A DNA stretch of 57,500 bases from Cristatella mucedo (GCA_009760855.2 WPIO01000109.1:110001-167500); one strand, 5' to 3'; positions 1 through 9,650 are shown, counted from the first letter of the stretch. The notes: generated by a model from the sequence alone, not told the origin. Made by a program: numbers and translations.

Positions 1-37
1 AGAGGTGAAAGAGCTAGAGAGACAAACACTTTTTACT

Positions 38-125
<88 letters not shown>

Positions 126-180
126 GAGAGAGAGAGGAGGAGGTGAAAGAGCTAGAGAGAGAAACACTTTTTACCTGTAT
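1..180. repeat. (TA)n microsatellite flanked by a short direct repeat
   Basis: Alternating TA with occasional TG/CA runs from about 39 to 125. The flanking motif GGTGAAAGAGCTAGAGAGA...AACACTTTTTAC occurs at 4-37 and again at 141-174, so the microsatellite sits between two copies of a ~35-bp unit. Open frames here are artefacts of repeat translation. Confidence 0.85.
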
Positions 181-194
181 ATATGTAGCCGCCA

Positions 195-330
195 AGAGCC
201 TCGATGTCGCTCGGTCGCTGTGCAATCGCCGCCGGTGGCGCTGGCGGCAGCGGCGGCGGGATTCGAACACGTAGCCTCGTCGGCCACAGTCCTAAGCGAC
301 AGTCGCTAGGCCGGAGGCCAGCATGGCTGC
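195..330 (-). repeat. possible tRNA-derived SINE or tRNA pseudogene
   Basis: The minus strand has a box B-like GTTCGAATCCC (near 257-267) preceded by a tRNA-like stretch containing TAGCGACTGTCGCTTAGGAC. No convincing acceptor stem closes, so it is not called a functional tRNA. The stretch from 330 to 1203 is GC-rich; a GTAAGT at 708 is the only strong donor-like site, and no exon supplying the missing cysteines could be supported. Confidence 0.35.
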
Positions 331-1203
331 TTAATAGCTGAGCACATTCGCCGCCGCCCGCCAGGGGTCGCCAGGGTCGCCGTCTAGCCGCGTCAGGCGA
401 CCTCGGTGCGGTCCACTCCGCTAGGCGGAGCGCGGATACCGCCAACTGAAGATAGCGCAGAAAATGTTCTCAGCCGAGTCTTTCACTTTCCACTAATCGT
501 CGACGGCCGCGCGACGCGGCGCCATAGCAGCACGTTCCGCGGCACGGCATGCGGCGCCGGATGGGAGACGGAGTCGGCGATAGGGGGGCGAGACTGCGCT
601 TCTTTGCAGTGCCAGCAGGCGGCGCGGCGTCCGCACTCGCTCGCTGCCCCCCTGCGCTTCATTACGCGGGCGGGCTCTGCGGGTGGCCAGTCGAGCAGAC
701 GACGGAAGTAAGTGAAGGCGCGAAGGGAACTTGGACCAACGGCGTCCAGTAGTACGAGAGCGACATGGAAGCGCGTCGGTCGGGCAGCGAGCCGTCCGGA
801 TCGGTCGGCTCGCGGGGGTCAGAGTCCACCGGTGCCATCCCCCACTCCCTAGCCTCCTGCCGTCCATGACATCAGAGCTCTCTCTAATCGGCCGCCGGCG
901 CGCTGCTCCATTATCTACTTATCGAACGCCGCCGCTGCTGCCACTGCTGCTGGCGCAAGCGTTGCAGGCCGCGCTCGGCGTCTAACCCAACTAGCGAGTC
1001 TTCGGGTTTCGCGTCGAGTTTCCGGCCAGCCGGCTTTCGGCAATGCTTCGGCGAGCGCACTCGCACGCGGCAACCGTCGCAGCCGCCGACTCGGCTCGCT
1101 GTAATCGGCGGCGCTTTGTGTATGCAGCGCGGCGTCGACGCCAGCAGCCGCAGCGGCGACTGCAGCTCGGCGCTATACATTATATATATATAAATATTTG
1201 CAG

Positions 1204-2265
1204 GTTCATCTGACTGTTAAGCACAGCTACGAGAGCAAGCTGTACAAGTGCCTGACGTGTGGCGTCGGCTTCTCGGCCGAGGCAGACTGGACCGCTCACC
1301 TCGGCCAGGCGCACGCAGCGGCGCCGCGGTCGGCGGCTACCACGACGCTGGCGGTGCACCGGTGTGCGTTCTGCCCGCTGGCGCTGGCCAGCGATGGCGA
1401 GCTGCAGGCGCACCTCAAGGTGCACCAGCGCATGCTGCCGTGCGCGCTCTGTGGCGAGGCCTTCGGCGTCGAGTTCCTTCTCGAGCAGCACCTGCAGACC
1501 GCGCACGGCTCGCCGAGAAGACGCCCGTCCCCGTCCGCCACAGCAGCAGCTAAGACGGCGACTGAGACAAGCGACAGCGGGTTGAGCTCGGCGGCGGCGG
1601 CGGCGGCGGCGGGCGACGACGGCATCGCCTCATCCTCCGCCGCCGCCGCCGCTGCGGCTGTGATAGCGAAAGCGACTTTGGCGGCCGCCGCCGCCGCGCC
1701 CAAGACGCACTTCCGCTGCAAGATATGCGACCTGGCTTTCGCCGACGCGACCTGCTTCGGCGAACACCGGCAAAACGTGCACTCGCTGAAGGCCTGGCCC
1801 AAGACAGCCACCGCCGGCGCGTCGGAGCTAGGATCGGCAGTGGCCGCCACCGCCGCCGCCGGCGGCTTGTCGTCCTCGTCGTCTTCCGCGCCGGCGGTGG
1901 CGGCGGCGTCGACTGCCGCCGCCGCCACCGCCACGCGGCCAAAAATGTTCAGCACGGTTTGCGGCGCCTGCGGCCGGGCGTGCCGGAGCAAGGCTGAGCT
2001 GGAGAAGCACAGCAAGTCGCACTACGGGCCGGCGCTGCTCAAGTGCACCATTTGCGACGTGGCCTGCCTCAGCCTGACCGGACTGGCCAACCACAAGCTG
2101 CAGCACTGCAAGCTCCAGCAGCCGCCCGCGGCGTCCAGACCGTGCGCGCTCTGTCAGGAGGTGGTCGTCGCCTCCTCCGTCGACTTCCAGCTGCACGCCG
2201 CCAGCCACGTCGAGGACGACAGCACGGTCACGTGCTGCGTCTGCAAGCAGAACGTTGCCTCGCGG
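1204..2265 (+). CDS. zinc-finger gene, first visible coding exon
   Basis: The acceptor is TATTTGCAG ending at 1203 and the donor is CGG|GTGAGC at 2266. The exon is 354 codons, phase 0 at both ends. It opens with the His-x4-His end of a finger whose cysteines must lie upstream. It then carries fingers starting at residues 16, 54, 80, 172, 253, 281 and 314, all C-x2-C with His pairs 3-5 apart. The final Cys pair is at 344/347 (CCVC), and its histidines lie in the next exon. Poly-Ala and Ser-rich linkers fill residues 110-165 and 195-245. The open frame continues past the donor to 2415 but becomes low-complexity, consistent with intron read-through. The TTG at 1198 is not a credible start. Confidence 0.88.
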
Positions 2266-5200
2266 GTGAGCAGAGCGGCGGCGGCGGCGGCAGCGCTCGC
2301 TTCAGAGGTCTCTCCTGCGCGCGGCGCGGGTCTGCGTGTGCCGGCGCCGCCTTGGGGCGGGGCGGCGACAGCACGAGCGAGCCTGCGTCCGAGCTCGCTT
2401 GGTCCTCCCGCGTGAGCGCTCAATTGAAAACAAGGTTGGCGCGCTGCACGACGGCGCCACGTGAGTTTAGAGCGAACCTTCCAGATTTTGAGGCGTTTCG
2501 CGGGTTCCCGTTCGGCTTCGGCGTCGCAAAGTTTTCACAGCCCATAGCATCTTGCTCGCGGCGATAGAACGACGGAGCAACTTCCATTCGATTCGCACTT
2601 CCATTCGAGCGAGACGCTCATCCGCCCACCCACATCTCACACCCACATCCGCCCACCCAGACATCCGCCCACCTAGAAATCCGCCCTCCGACCGCTTCGC
2701 CCGCCGCCTCTGCCGACCATGGTCTTGTATGCCATTCGCAAGCTCCACTACAAAAATGTACAAATAATTCCTCTGTCGAGCGTACCAAGATAACTTAATC
2801 CCTATTTAGGCGCATCGCGTATGTCTCAGGGCTCGAGCCCACGACCTCGGCCAGCCCTTGGTCCCCGGGGAGAGCATCTTAACCGCTGGGCCAAACCAGC
2901 GTGGCTCACTAGTCGGGCTTATTTGCGACGGAATGGCGGCATCGGCCACGAAACGAAATCCTTCAGCCAGCTAAATTGCTGCAATCGCCTACAACAGTCA
3001 AGTCTAATGGAGTCGGCGCCGGATGTGCCCAATCGCTCGGCCGCCGGACGCCAGTCCGCCTCTCCGGCGCTCTCCAGCGTTCGCTGATCCAATCGTCCAA
3101 TGGGCGATGCGCGCATGGAGCCGTCGCTGCAGCGTCGGCGCACTGAGCCGTCGCTCCGCGGTCGCTCTCTTCGGCCTCCCGGACCGACACTAGCCGCGGG
3201 CTTTGCGGACTAGCGGCGTGCGGAATTTCCGCCACCTTCGCAAGCATGAGGCACTCTGAATAGCCAATTAGCGACTCCGACCGCTTTAGCACCTCGGCTT
3301 TAGCCAATCAAACGGTTCCGATGCGCGGCGCCAGCTGCCGCCGACGTCTTACCGTCGACGCGTCGGCGGCGAGGGTGAGGCCGTTAGGTGGCGGGGGGGG
3401 GTGGGGAAGAGGGGCTGGCGGAATTTCCCGTGCTGTGGGAAGGCTCTGCCCGCGGCGGCTCGAGCCCGCGCGCGCGTCGTCGCGTCAATCGCGCGTCACC
3501 GGCGTTCGCTTGACGCGCCTGCTTGACGCGCGCTCGTCGCTCTGCTTCGCAGATTGAATTGGAGCTGCACGCTCAGTATCACTTTCCCGGCGAGTCGGGA
3601 GCGGCCGTCTGCTCCTCGTGCCGCGGCTGCTACCCGCTGCCGCAGATGGCGTCGCGCGGCAGCCAGACGGACGGAAAGGGCGCGCTGTGTCGCGGCTGCG
3701 CGGCGGCGCTCGCCTACCTCGACGCGCAGGCCGCGCACGCCCTGGCGGCCGCGGCCGTGGCCGCCGCTGCTGCCGTAGCGTCGTCGTCGTCGTCGTCTTC
3801 GTCGAGCTGCAAGAGCCCGTCGTCGTCGTCATCGTCCGCTGCCACGGTGGCGGCCAGCTTCGCGGCGGCAGTCGACTCGTGCTTCGGCGATGGGAGCGAG
3901 ACGCCGACGAGCTCGAGCGGCTGCCGCGGCGGCGCCGCCGCTCCGGCGTCGTCGTGCGCGTCCTTCGAAGGCGCCGCTAAGGCCGCCGCCGAGTCGCCGA
4001 CGGGCGACGCCGACGAGCGTCGAGCTGCAGCCGACGGCGGCGGCGGCTCGTCAAACTGTCCAAAGTGTGGCTACGCGGCCGCCAACGCCGCTCGGCTGTC
4101 TGACCACGTTTGCGGCGCCGCTGCAGCCCGCCGACGCTGCGTGGCCTGCGGCAAGGCGCTCCGCGCCGCGTCGAGCGGAAGCCGCCCGGACGCCGCGCTG
4201 TGCCGACGGTGCAGCTGCGGCGGCGGCGGCGGCAGTAGCAGCAGCAGCTGCGAGGACCCGGCCAAGGGAGCGGGCGGTGGCAGCGACAGCGTGGCGGCGG
4301 CGGGCACGGCGGGCGGCAGCGGTCCGAGCGGCGGAGGCCTCGCGGCAGCGGCGGCGACGAGCCGAGCGCGACGCTGCGAGCGCTGCAGCTACTACTTCTC
4401 GTCGGCCGACAAGCTGGACAAGCATCACTGCGTGGCCTACGGCAAAGGCCGCAAGTGCAGCGTCTGCTCCCGCTCGTTCCCGCACTCGCAGCTGCTACTC
4501 AGAAAGGAGGCGGCCGGCGTCGTCTGCCGCGAGTGCGACGGCTCTGCCCACCAGTGGTCGCGTCAGCTGACCGACTCCGTCGGCTCGAGGGGAGCCGCCG
4601 CCGCCGCCGCCGCCTCTGCAGCAGCAGCCAGCGAGAGGTCGTCGCGCGGCGGCGGCGGCGACTCTGCAGCGGCCGAGCGACGCCGCGGTGGCTGCTGCGA
4701 CGACGTCGACGCCACCGCCGCCGCAGCGGAAGGGCGCGCAGCCTCGAGCCGCCGCGGCGGGCGCCGGCTGCCGCCGCCGCCGCAGTCGCTTTCGTCTGCG
4801 GCGGCGGCGGCGCGCGACGAGAGCGCGTCTTCGTCGTCGTTGTCGCAGCAGCAGCAGAAGATTTACGAGTGCATGAAGTGCCAGCAGTCGTTCGCGACCG
4901 AGGACGACATTCGCGCACACGTGATCGCCGCGCACCTGGCCGTCGAGGGCAGCCGTCACGAGTGCCGCCTGTGCGGCGACGTGTACGAGACGCCGTCGAA
5001 GCTTCAGTGCCACCTGATCGAGCACAGCTTCGCGCCGGGCGAGCCGCTTCGCTGCGAGGCGTGCGACTACGCATGCGCGCTGCCCTCCGACATGCAGGCG
5101 CACGTCGCAGCCTCGCACTCGGCGTCGGTGCGGCCGTACGCATGTACGGCGTGCAAACTGTCCTTCTTCTTCGCCGCCGAGCGCGCCAACCACACCTACT

Positions 5201-6078
5201 CGCACGCCGCCGCTGGCGCCGCCGACGCGTCGGCACGGCTGCCGGCGGCCGGCAACGGACGCAGCAGCCCCGACAGCAGCAGCGGCGGCAGCGGCGTTTT
5301 TCCGGCTGCAGACGGCGGCCGCGGTCAGCCCGGATCGACTGCGGTGGCTTGCCCGCTCTGCAAGGCCAAGCTGACCGGTGAGCGATAGCACTAGCGTTCG
5401 TGCGCGCACAGCGCTTCCGTTCGCGCGCGCGAGCGGAAGCGCTGACGCAGAGGGTGGGCCGCCTTCCTCGCTGGAAGTCGTCCGGCATCCGATGAGCGGC
5501 GCTGTCGCCGGGCTACGCCTCGGAGAGTTTTTACTGGCGCTCGCTCGGAAAGAGGCAGCGACGGGCACACGGACAGCCGGCGTCCATTCCGGCGACGGCA
5601 AAAAAATGTGACAATCGCATCGGCCTCTAATTGCAGTCGCCAATCGCGATGAGCACGTGAGGAGCCACGTGAATAAGCTGAACGGAAACACTTGTCCAAT
5701 ATGCTTCTGTTCAATCAGTGAGATCAGCTTCATCAAGCACCTCGACGCGTTCCATCCGGCCGCCGATGCGGTGAGTGCTCCAGCGGCGGCGGTGACCGCT
5801 GCGGCACTGCTCTGACATAAGATAGGCTAGATGAAAGATGGCACCCGCGCGGCCCCGCCTCCCGCGCCGCGCCCGCGTCGCGCAGCTGTCATCGAGCACG
5901 AATTAAATTACAGAAACCTTGCTTCCTCTGCCGCAAGAGCGTGGATACGTGGGGCGAATGGCAAGAGCACATCCTGGCGGAGCACAGCGGCTTCCGGTCG
6001 TGCTGTACCGAGTGCGGGATCGCGTGCGAAACCTTCTGGGAGCTTTGCCTGCATCAGCTAGTCGTCTGCCAGCGTTAA
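1204..6078 (+). CDS. multi-C2H2 zinc-finger protein gene, 3' part (four exons)
   Basis: Gene model joining 1204-2265, 3553-5377, 5637-5770 and 5914-6078. The joined length is 3,186 nt, giving 1,061 residues and a TAA stop. Intron phases are 0, 1 and 0, and all introns are GT-AG. About 15 complete C2H2/C2HC fingers can be seen, separated by long Ala-, Ser- and Gly-rich low-complexity linkers. Two fingers are split by introns (Cys at residue 344 with His from the next exon; Cys at 954 with His from exon 3), and splicing restores the C-x2-C-x12-H-x3-H spacing exactly. Proteins of this class are usually nuclear and bind DNA, RNA or protein; that role is inferred from the family. Fingers lack the canonical TGEKP linkers, so this is not a KRAB/Krüppel tandem array. 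The first visible residues supply only a His-His pair (residues 2 and 7), so the start codon and earlier exons lie upstream. I do not recognise an orthologue. Confidence 0.88.
2763..2925 (-). repeat. SINE-1 copy in a zinc-finger gene intron
   Basis: The minus strand carries a tRNA-like head with box A region TGGTTTGGCCCAGCGGTTAAG and box B GGGCTCGAGCCC. It then has the family 3' segment containing TGCGCCTAAATAGGGATTAAG. The intact relative at 48078-48235 shows the same order. It lies antisense to the host gene, between exons ending at 2265 and starting at 3553. Confidence 0.75.
3089..3308 (+). promoter_or_regulatory. cluster of four CCAAT motifs in a GC-rich intron
   Basis: CCAAT occurs at 3089-3093, 3097-3101, 3264-3268 and 3304-3308, all on the + strand, in CpG-rich sequence 250-460 bp before the second visible exon. 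CCAAT clusters in CpG-rich DNA are typical of NF-Y-bound promoters. An internal promoter is an inference; no TATA box or start site is identifiable. Confidence 0.3.
3553..5377 (+). CDS. zinc-finger gene, second visible coding exon
   Basis: The acceptor CTTCGCAG ends at 3552 and the donor ACCG|GTGAGC begins at 5378. The exon is 608 codons plus one base. Its first residues (IELELHAQYH) complete the finger begun at residue 344. It carries three C-x2-C...C-x2-C modules (pairs at 374/400, 550/571 and 656/679). The last two each follow a C-x2-C-x12-H-x-C finger (523 and 629). Four ordinary C2H2 fingers follow (Cys at 794, 825, 855, 885), then a Cys pair at 954/957 finished in exon 3. Ser, Ala and Gly homopolymers separate the clusters, encoded by near-pure GCC/GCG, TCG and GGC runs. 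A short Gln run precedes the finger at 794. Confidence 0.88.
5637..5770 (+). CDS. zinc-finger gene, third visible coding exon
   Basis: This 134-nt exon lies between CTAATTGCAG (ending 5636) and the donor GATGCG|GTGAGT (5771). The first two bases complete the split valine codon (residue 963). The exon supplies the histidines (DEHVRSHV) of the finger begun at residue 954, then a second finger starting CPIC at residue 982 with His-x4-His. It ends in phase 0. Long-open-frame searches miss it because it is short; frame continuity and restored finger spacing support it. Confidence 0.87.
5914..6078 (+). CDS. zinc-finger gene, terminal coding exon
   Basis: The acceptor is AATTACAG ending at 5913. 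The exon has 54 codons and a TAA stop at 6076-6078. It encodes one C2H2 finger (Cys at residue 1010, CFLC, with His-x4-His) and one C-x2-C...His-x4-Cys finger (Cys 1038/1041) just before the C terminus. The frame matches the phase-0 end of the previous exon. The finger content and the poly(A) signal shortly downstream mark it as the last exon. Confidence 0.87.
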   Translation, partial: KPCFLCRKSVDTWGEWQEHILAEHSGFRSCCTECGIACETFWELCLHQLVVCQR

Positions 6079-6157
6079 AGACTGGCCGCCGGAAAACGCG
6101 TCTTCTGCATGCTAGTTATTCTCATGCCAGATAGTGGTCAAATTATTTTCTACCATT

Positions 6158-6163
6158 AATAAA
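6158..6163 (+). terminator. poly(A) signal of zinc-finger gene
   Basis: Canonical AATAAA, 80 bp after the TAA stop and followed by T/G-rich sequence (TGTTTGG, CCTTGTT). Its position fits a short 3' UTR. LINE-A 3'-end debris starts about 70 bp further on. Confidence 0.8.
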
Positions 6164-6229
6164 GTGCTGCCGAAGATGTTTGGCAATACCTACGCCTTGT
6201 TATTACTGAAGAAGAAACATCAACGCTTC

Positions 6230-6345
6230 AGATATGCAGCACATGTAAAGCGCCTAGAGAGAGATTGAGTTATCTGAGGGCGCTTTATCAAGTGCAGTAT
6301 TATTATTATTATTATTATATGTAAATGTAATGTAGTGTAATGTAA
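6230..6345 (+). repeat. LINE-A 3' end with (ATT)n tail
   Basis: Contains the family terminus (TGTAAAGCGCCTAGAGAGAG...GAGGGCGCTTTATCAAGTGC) followed by repeated ATT at 6298-6318. The stem AAAGCGCC/GGCGCTTT is intact. A short TAATG-type repeat follows immediately (6325-6345). Confidence 0.85.
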
Positions 6346-7041
6346 GATACTGACAAAGAATCCAGTGCATTCTCAGAGCGGCTATGTGAAATGCAAGAGC
6401 CAGTAATCATCCTAAAAATATGGTCGTCGCAAGAGGAATGGTAGCCCAGCAACAGGACAACAGAGCTAACGAGATAGCCTAACGAGACAGTGGCCTTCCG
6501 ATCCTTTGAACGTCGGCGATTCACTGCAAACGACTTTGATCATGACGTCATCTTAAAAAAGAATAACGTTCAACTACGGAGTAAAACTTGGTACGGGTCA
6601 CGTCTCCTTAATCTAAATGGGGAAAAAGACTCGTTACTTTTAAATTTTAAGCCAATTACTTTCAAATAGAAACATGAGAGATGAGCTGCACAGAGTTCCA
6701 GCAGCATGCAAGGACTGTGGCGTATGCACGGAGTGGGGCATCCTAGTGAGATTTCTTGAGTGCTTTTGCGTGCTTGTGTAGCATGATACCGAGCTGCATA
6801 CTAGCGAGTGAGCCTTAGGACTCGCCCTACAGAACTACGGGGGGGGCATTTCAGTGCACCACTTGGCTTCGAAGCTCGGGGACGAAGTTCCGTCAGGCTA
6901 AGAGTAAATTAAATGGCGGTGAATGCAACGTGCAGGAATTAGATGTGGGATTGCTGGAACACATCCGGTTCATTCCGGTTTACCTGCCTAGCAACCACCG
7001 CATTCGGCTTTCCTAGTATAAATACAGTACTGCACATACAT
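6346..7041. other. no gene seen; flank of Helitron remnant
   Basis: No coding exon supported. A short inverted repeat CTAGCGAGT...ACTCGCC at 6801-6826 reads on the minus strand as a hairpin ending in CTAG. That resembles a Helitron 3' terminus, but the hairpin directly abuts the CTAG rather than lying ~10 nt upstream, so it is only suggestive. Confidence 0.3.
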
Positions 7042-7600
7042 TTACACGTCTGTTACCTCTGGGTGCACTGTGTATTTTGTCGTCCCAGAATGTGGATGGC
7101 ATTTGATCGCCAAGCCAATGTTATCCGCACGACTGACGTGTTAAGAGACCACATAGAGTTGCCCGTGAGCGAAAACATCCTCCCAAAGAAAAGACTCCGA
7201 CGCGTTCGAGCGTCTTACTTTGTGATTTGCTGACGTGTCGCGGCGAAAGATACGCGTAATGTCACCTTCGCTACTTGAATGGGAAGACGCCGTCTATAGG
7301 GGCGAGAGCGATGCGCTGGATGAAGACAACTTTGCCATCGTATTGGCCGCCAATGAAGGTTTCCAAAACACGACCGTCAGGCACATTGCGGACTTTGAAT
7401 CTTGTGCCGTCGCAGAGCCACTTTCCCGGGTTAAGATTTCACGACAACATAATGGGCATGCCAGGATTGAGCGAGAACTCGAGAGACGAGAGCCCGGACG
7501 AGTGAGAATAGTTAAAATACTTCAGAGGAATGCCGGTCTCACTTCGGAGACACTCGTAAACAACCTTACTCAGCAAAGTGTCATTCTTAACTGAAGTCTC
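7042..7600 (-). pseudogene. Helitron Pif1-like helicase C-terminal remnant
   Basis: Read on the minus strand from about 7600, the sequence encodes the C-terminal part of a Helitron RepHel helicase. It includes a segment like SLNPGMPIMLS followed, after an in-frame TGA, by NLNPGKWLCDGTRFKVRNV. A VVFIQRIALAP segment, a degraded KSQSKTLERVGVF (Q-T-L region) and, after a frameshift near 7160, HGQLYV follow, with a terminal stop at 7044-7042. These are the hallmark final motifs of the family. At least three in-frame stops and one frameshift make it non-functional. Long + strand open frames over the same bases (6943-7233 and 7235-7594) are antisense shadows. Confidence 0.8.
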
Positions 7601-7814
7601 GCGTGAATTTGAACAGGAACTCCAGGTGACTGCGACTGAGGATCGCTGCGCTTCGATTGGCTAGCTTATTGGCTTGCACCTAGCATCAGGAATACTGCCC
7701 GCTGATTAGCTAGCCGCGGTCGTCGGGCCCCCAGCCAAGTACCAGCAGGCGGCAGCAGCTAGGCGCCGACACTGTCACAGGCCGGTGTCCGTACTCTCAC
7801 TAAACGATCGCTAC

Positions 7815-8170
7815 GTTTATTGTTGCCTGCGTGTCTCCGTCTATAACTCCACAAAGCCACGAAGACTCTTTGAGTGTTACGCAGTAGAGTTTTGCATAGA
7901 GCACCCACAGCCCCAGTGGCTTTTGGTGCGCATTCGGTAGGCAACAGACTTGATCTCACTCAAAGAAGAGAAAGTGGAAAGCGTAGAAGAGTCAGGAGAC
8001 CATTTGAGATAGTGAGTACCATGAAAGCAGCATCTCAAGACGCTGGAAAGAATTGTCATAGTCGGCAGCAGGAGAGTAGTTATCGTAAGGATGGTGGAAG
8101 TGAGTTCCTCAGTCTAGGAACTGCAGATCAGAAGCGTCTCCACACTAGGCATTGCTCCGCTAGCTTTTCT
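7815..8170 (-). repeat. LINE-B 3' UTR fragment
   Basis: The minus strand matches the 3' part of LINE-B seen at 13660-13880. It has the end of the coding region (GGAACTCACTTCC-like), then the UTR with TTTCTCTT, GAGATCAAGTCTGTTGCCTACCG and GTTATAGACGGAGAC. No tail or intact frame. Confidence 0.7.
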
Positions 8171-8356
8171 GACTAAAATCGCTTACCTGTCACTCGAAAC
8201 AAATTCAAATCTTTTGGAGAACATATCGATTCTGCCATTCAAGATATGCAAAAATACGCTCACTAATTCCTTTCGTTTTATTTGGCTCAGCGTCAAAGTG
8301 CTCTTCAGTAACCATGAAGTTTAGATGCTCGAGCCCTGCTTGATAGGTAAAGCCCC

Positions 8357-8690
8357 TTGATAGTGTGTGTGGGTGTGAGTGTGCGTGTGCGTGTGCGTGT
8401 GCGTGTGCGTGTGCGTGTGCGTGTGCGTGTGCGTGTGCGTCTGCGTGTGCGTCTGTGTGCGTCTGTGTGCGTCTGTGTGCGTCTGTGTGCGTCTGTGTGC
8501 GTCTGTGTGCGTCTGTGTGCGTGTGCACGTGCGTGTTCGTCTGTGTGTGCGTGTGTGTGTGTGTGTGTGTATGTGTGTGCGCGTCTGTGTGCGAGTGCGT
8601 CTCTGTGTGTCTGTGTGCATGTGCGTGTGCGTGTGCGAGTGCGTGTGTGTGTGGGTTCGTGTGTGTGTGTGTGTGTGTGTTTGTGTGAGG
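8357..8690. repeat. (GTGTGC)n / (GTCTGTGTGC)n compound microsatellite
   Basis: About 330 bp of alternating purine-pyrimidine G/T sequence. It grades from GTGTGC units through GTCTGTGTGC units to pure (GT)n. Long open frames on both strands (Cys/Val or His/Thr repeats) are translation artefacts. Potential Z-DNA-forming tract. Confidence 0.95.
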
Positions 8691-8699
8691 GAGAGATCA

Positions 8700-9430
8700 A
8701 GCTCATGTAGGGCACAGTAAAAATGAGTTAGATTTATATAGCTAACCTCATTGATACTGGCACAGCATGTCAGGTCCTATTAAAAATTCATCTGGCCTCA
8801 AACCCAGCACCGGTAATGTAATCGAGCTATTCAATTCTGATGCACTATTAATACAAATACAGCACGTGCTTTAAACTCTGATGTTGTCTCAATCGGCTCA
8901 GGCATGCCGACGGTGGCTGATAAAGCAGGGAAGTAGACCAACGTTTATATTTGACCCAAGCATATCGTCATGCCGAACGCCCGTGGGGAGATGCCGATCG
9001 CGGCTGCTTCTACGCTGCTGAAGGGCATCGCTAACTTTCGATTTTCGGTTCGCTGCGCGAGTGAGAAGTAAGTAAGTCGCTCCTCCCAGAGGCGCTCAGG
9101 CCTTCCTATCGTTACCTTGAGGGTCATAAGTTCATCTGCTACTACTAGATCGAGCTGCAAATCATCAGCAGGGAATTTTACCGAACTTGATTCGTACGCA
9201 CACAATGTTGCTGGGGGGTCAAGCTCGGTTTTGTCGCCACACTCCACCCAAACTCTCAGCGAGAGGAACAGTCTTACGGGAGAAATAATTCCTCATACTT
9301 AGGTCACCTGCGTCTATTTCGTAGCGTGACCCGAATAGCCTGAGGACCCAAATAACAAAGCACAGGACTAGCCACGTCGGTTCAGGCGTGCATTGGCCTC
9401 CGCCGAACGCCCTGATGCCCCGATCGTCTC
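8700..9430. other. unassigned interval
   Basis: A 100-codon minus-strand open frame (9247-8945) with roughly balanced GC lies here. I recognise no domain, splice boundary or repeat match. Nothing else supported. Confidence 0.3.
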
Positions 9431-9437
9431 TTCACCA

Positions 9438-9466
9438 GCCCCTGTTTCCTGACCGGAAACAGGGGC
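9438..9466. repeat. perfect 12-bp hairpin
   Basis: GCCCCTGTTTCC (9438-9449) and its exact reverse complement GGAAACAGGGGC (9455-9466) flank the loop TGACC. No repeat family, gene end or terminus is recognisable around it. Confidence 0.85.
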
Positions 9467-9504
9467 GTCGGCTTTTACTTTACTCTAGGCAGATAGAGTA
9501 AGTG

Positions 9505-9650
9505 CTGTTTAGATGTGGTCAAGTCAGAGGATTTTTTGACGCAAGTCCGGGGCTTTGGAAGCATACGAACTAAATGCACGTTCTCTCAAGGATTTGGGGT
9601 TTGTACGAGGTATTGCTAAACTGTCGAATTCCATATTCGGCCGCGTCAGC
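9505..9650 (-). repeat. LINE-A coding fragment
   Basis: The minus strand matches the C-terminal end of LINE-A ORF2 (the segment around NLKSF..RAF.SYA.KAP and the stretch before LTTFKRN), with frame breaks. Confidence 0.65.

Noticed and set aside
549-707. Possible upstream zinc-finger exon ending at the GTAAGT at 708
   Set aside because: The phase-0 frame supplies no C-x2-C pair to complete the finger whose histidines open the exon at 1204.
1259-2015. Long Arg/Ala-rich frames on the other strand and frames of the zinc-finger exon
   Set aside because: Shadows of the GC-rich exon; no initiation context or domains, whereas the + frame has ordered zinc fingers.
3485-5736. Minus-strand frames up to 413 codons across the second zinc-finger exon
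   Set aside because: Arg- and Ala-rich antisense shadows produced by high GC.
6801-6826. Helitron 3' terminus (hairpin plus CTAG)
   Set aside because: The hairpin directly abuts CTAG instead of lying about 10 nt upstream; without other copies it is not called.
6943-7594. Two + strand open frames (96 and 119 codons)
   Set aside because: They are antisense to a recognisable Helitron helicase remnant and have no domains of their own.
8205-8720. Several long open frames on both strands rich in Cys/Val or His/Thr
   Set aside because: They are translations of a GT-rich microsatellite.
8945-9247. 100-codon minus-strand frame with balanced GC
   Set aside because: No recognisable family and no gene signals; insufficient to call.
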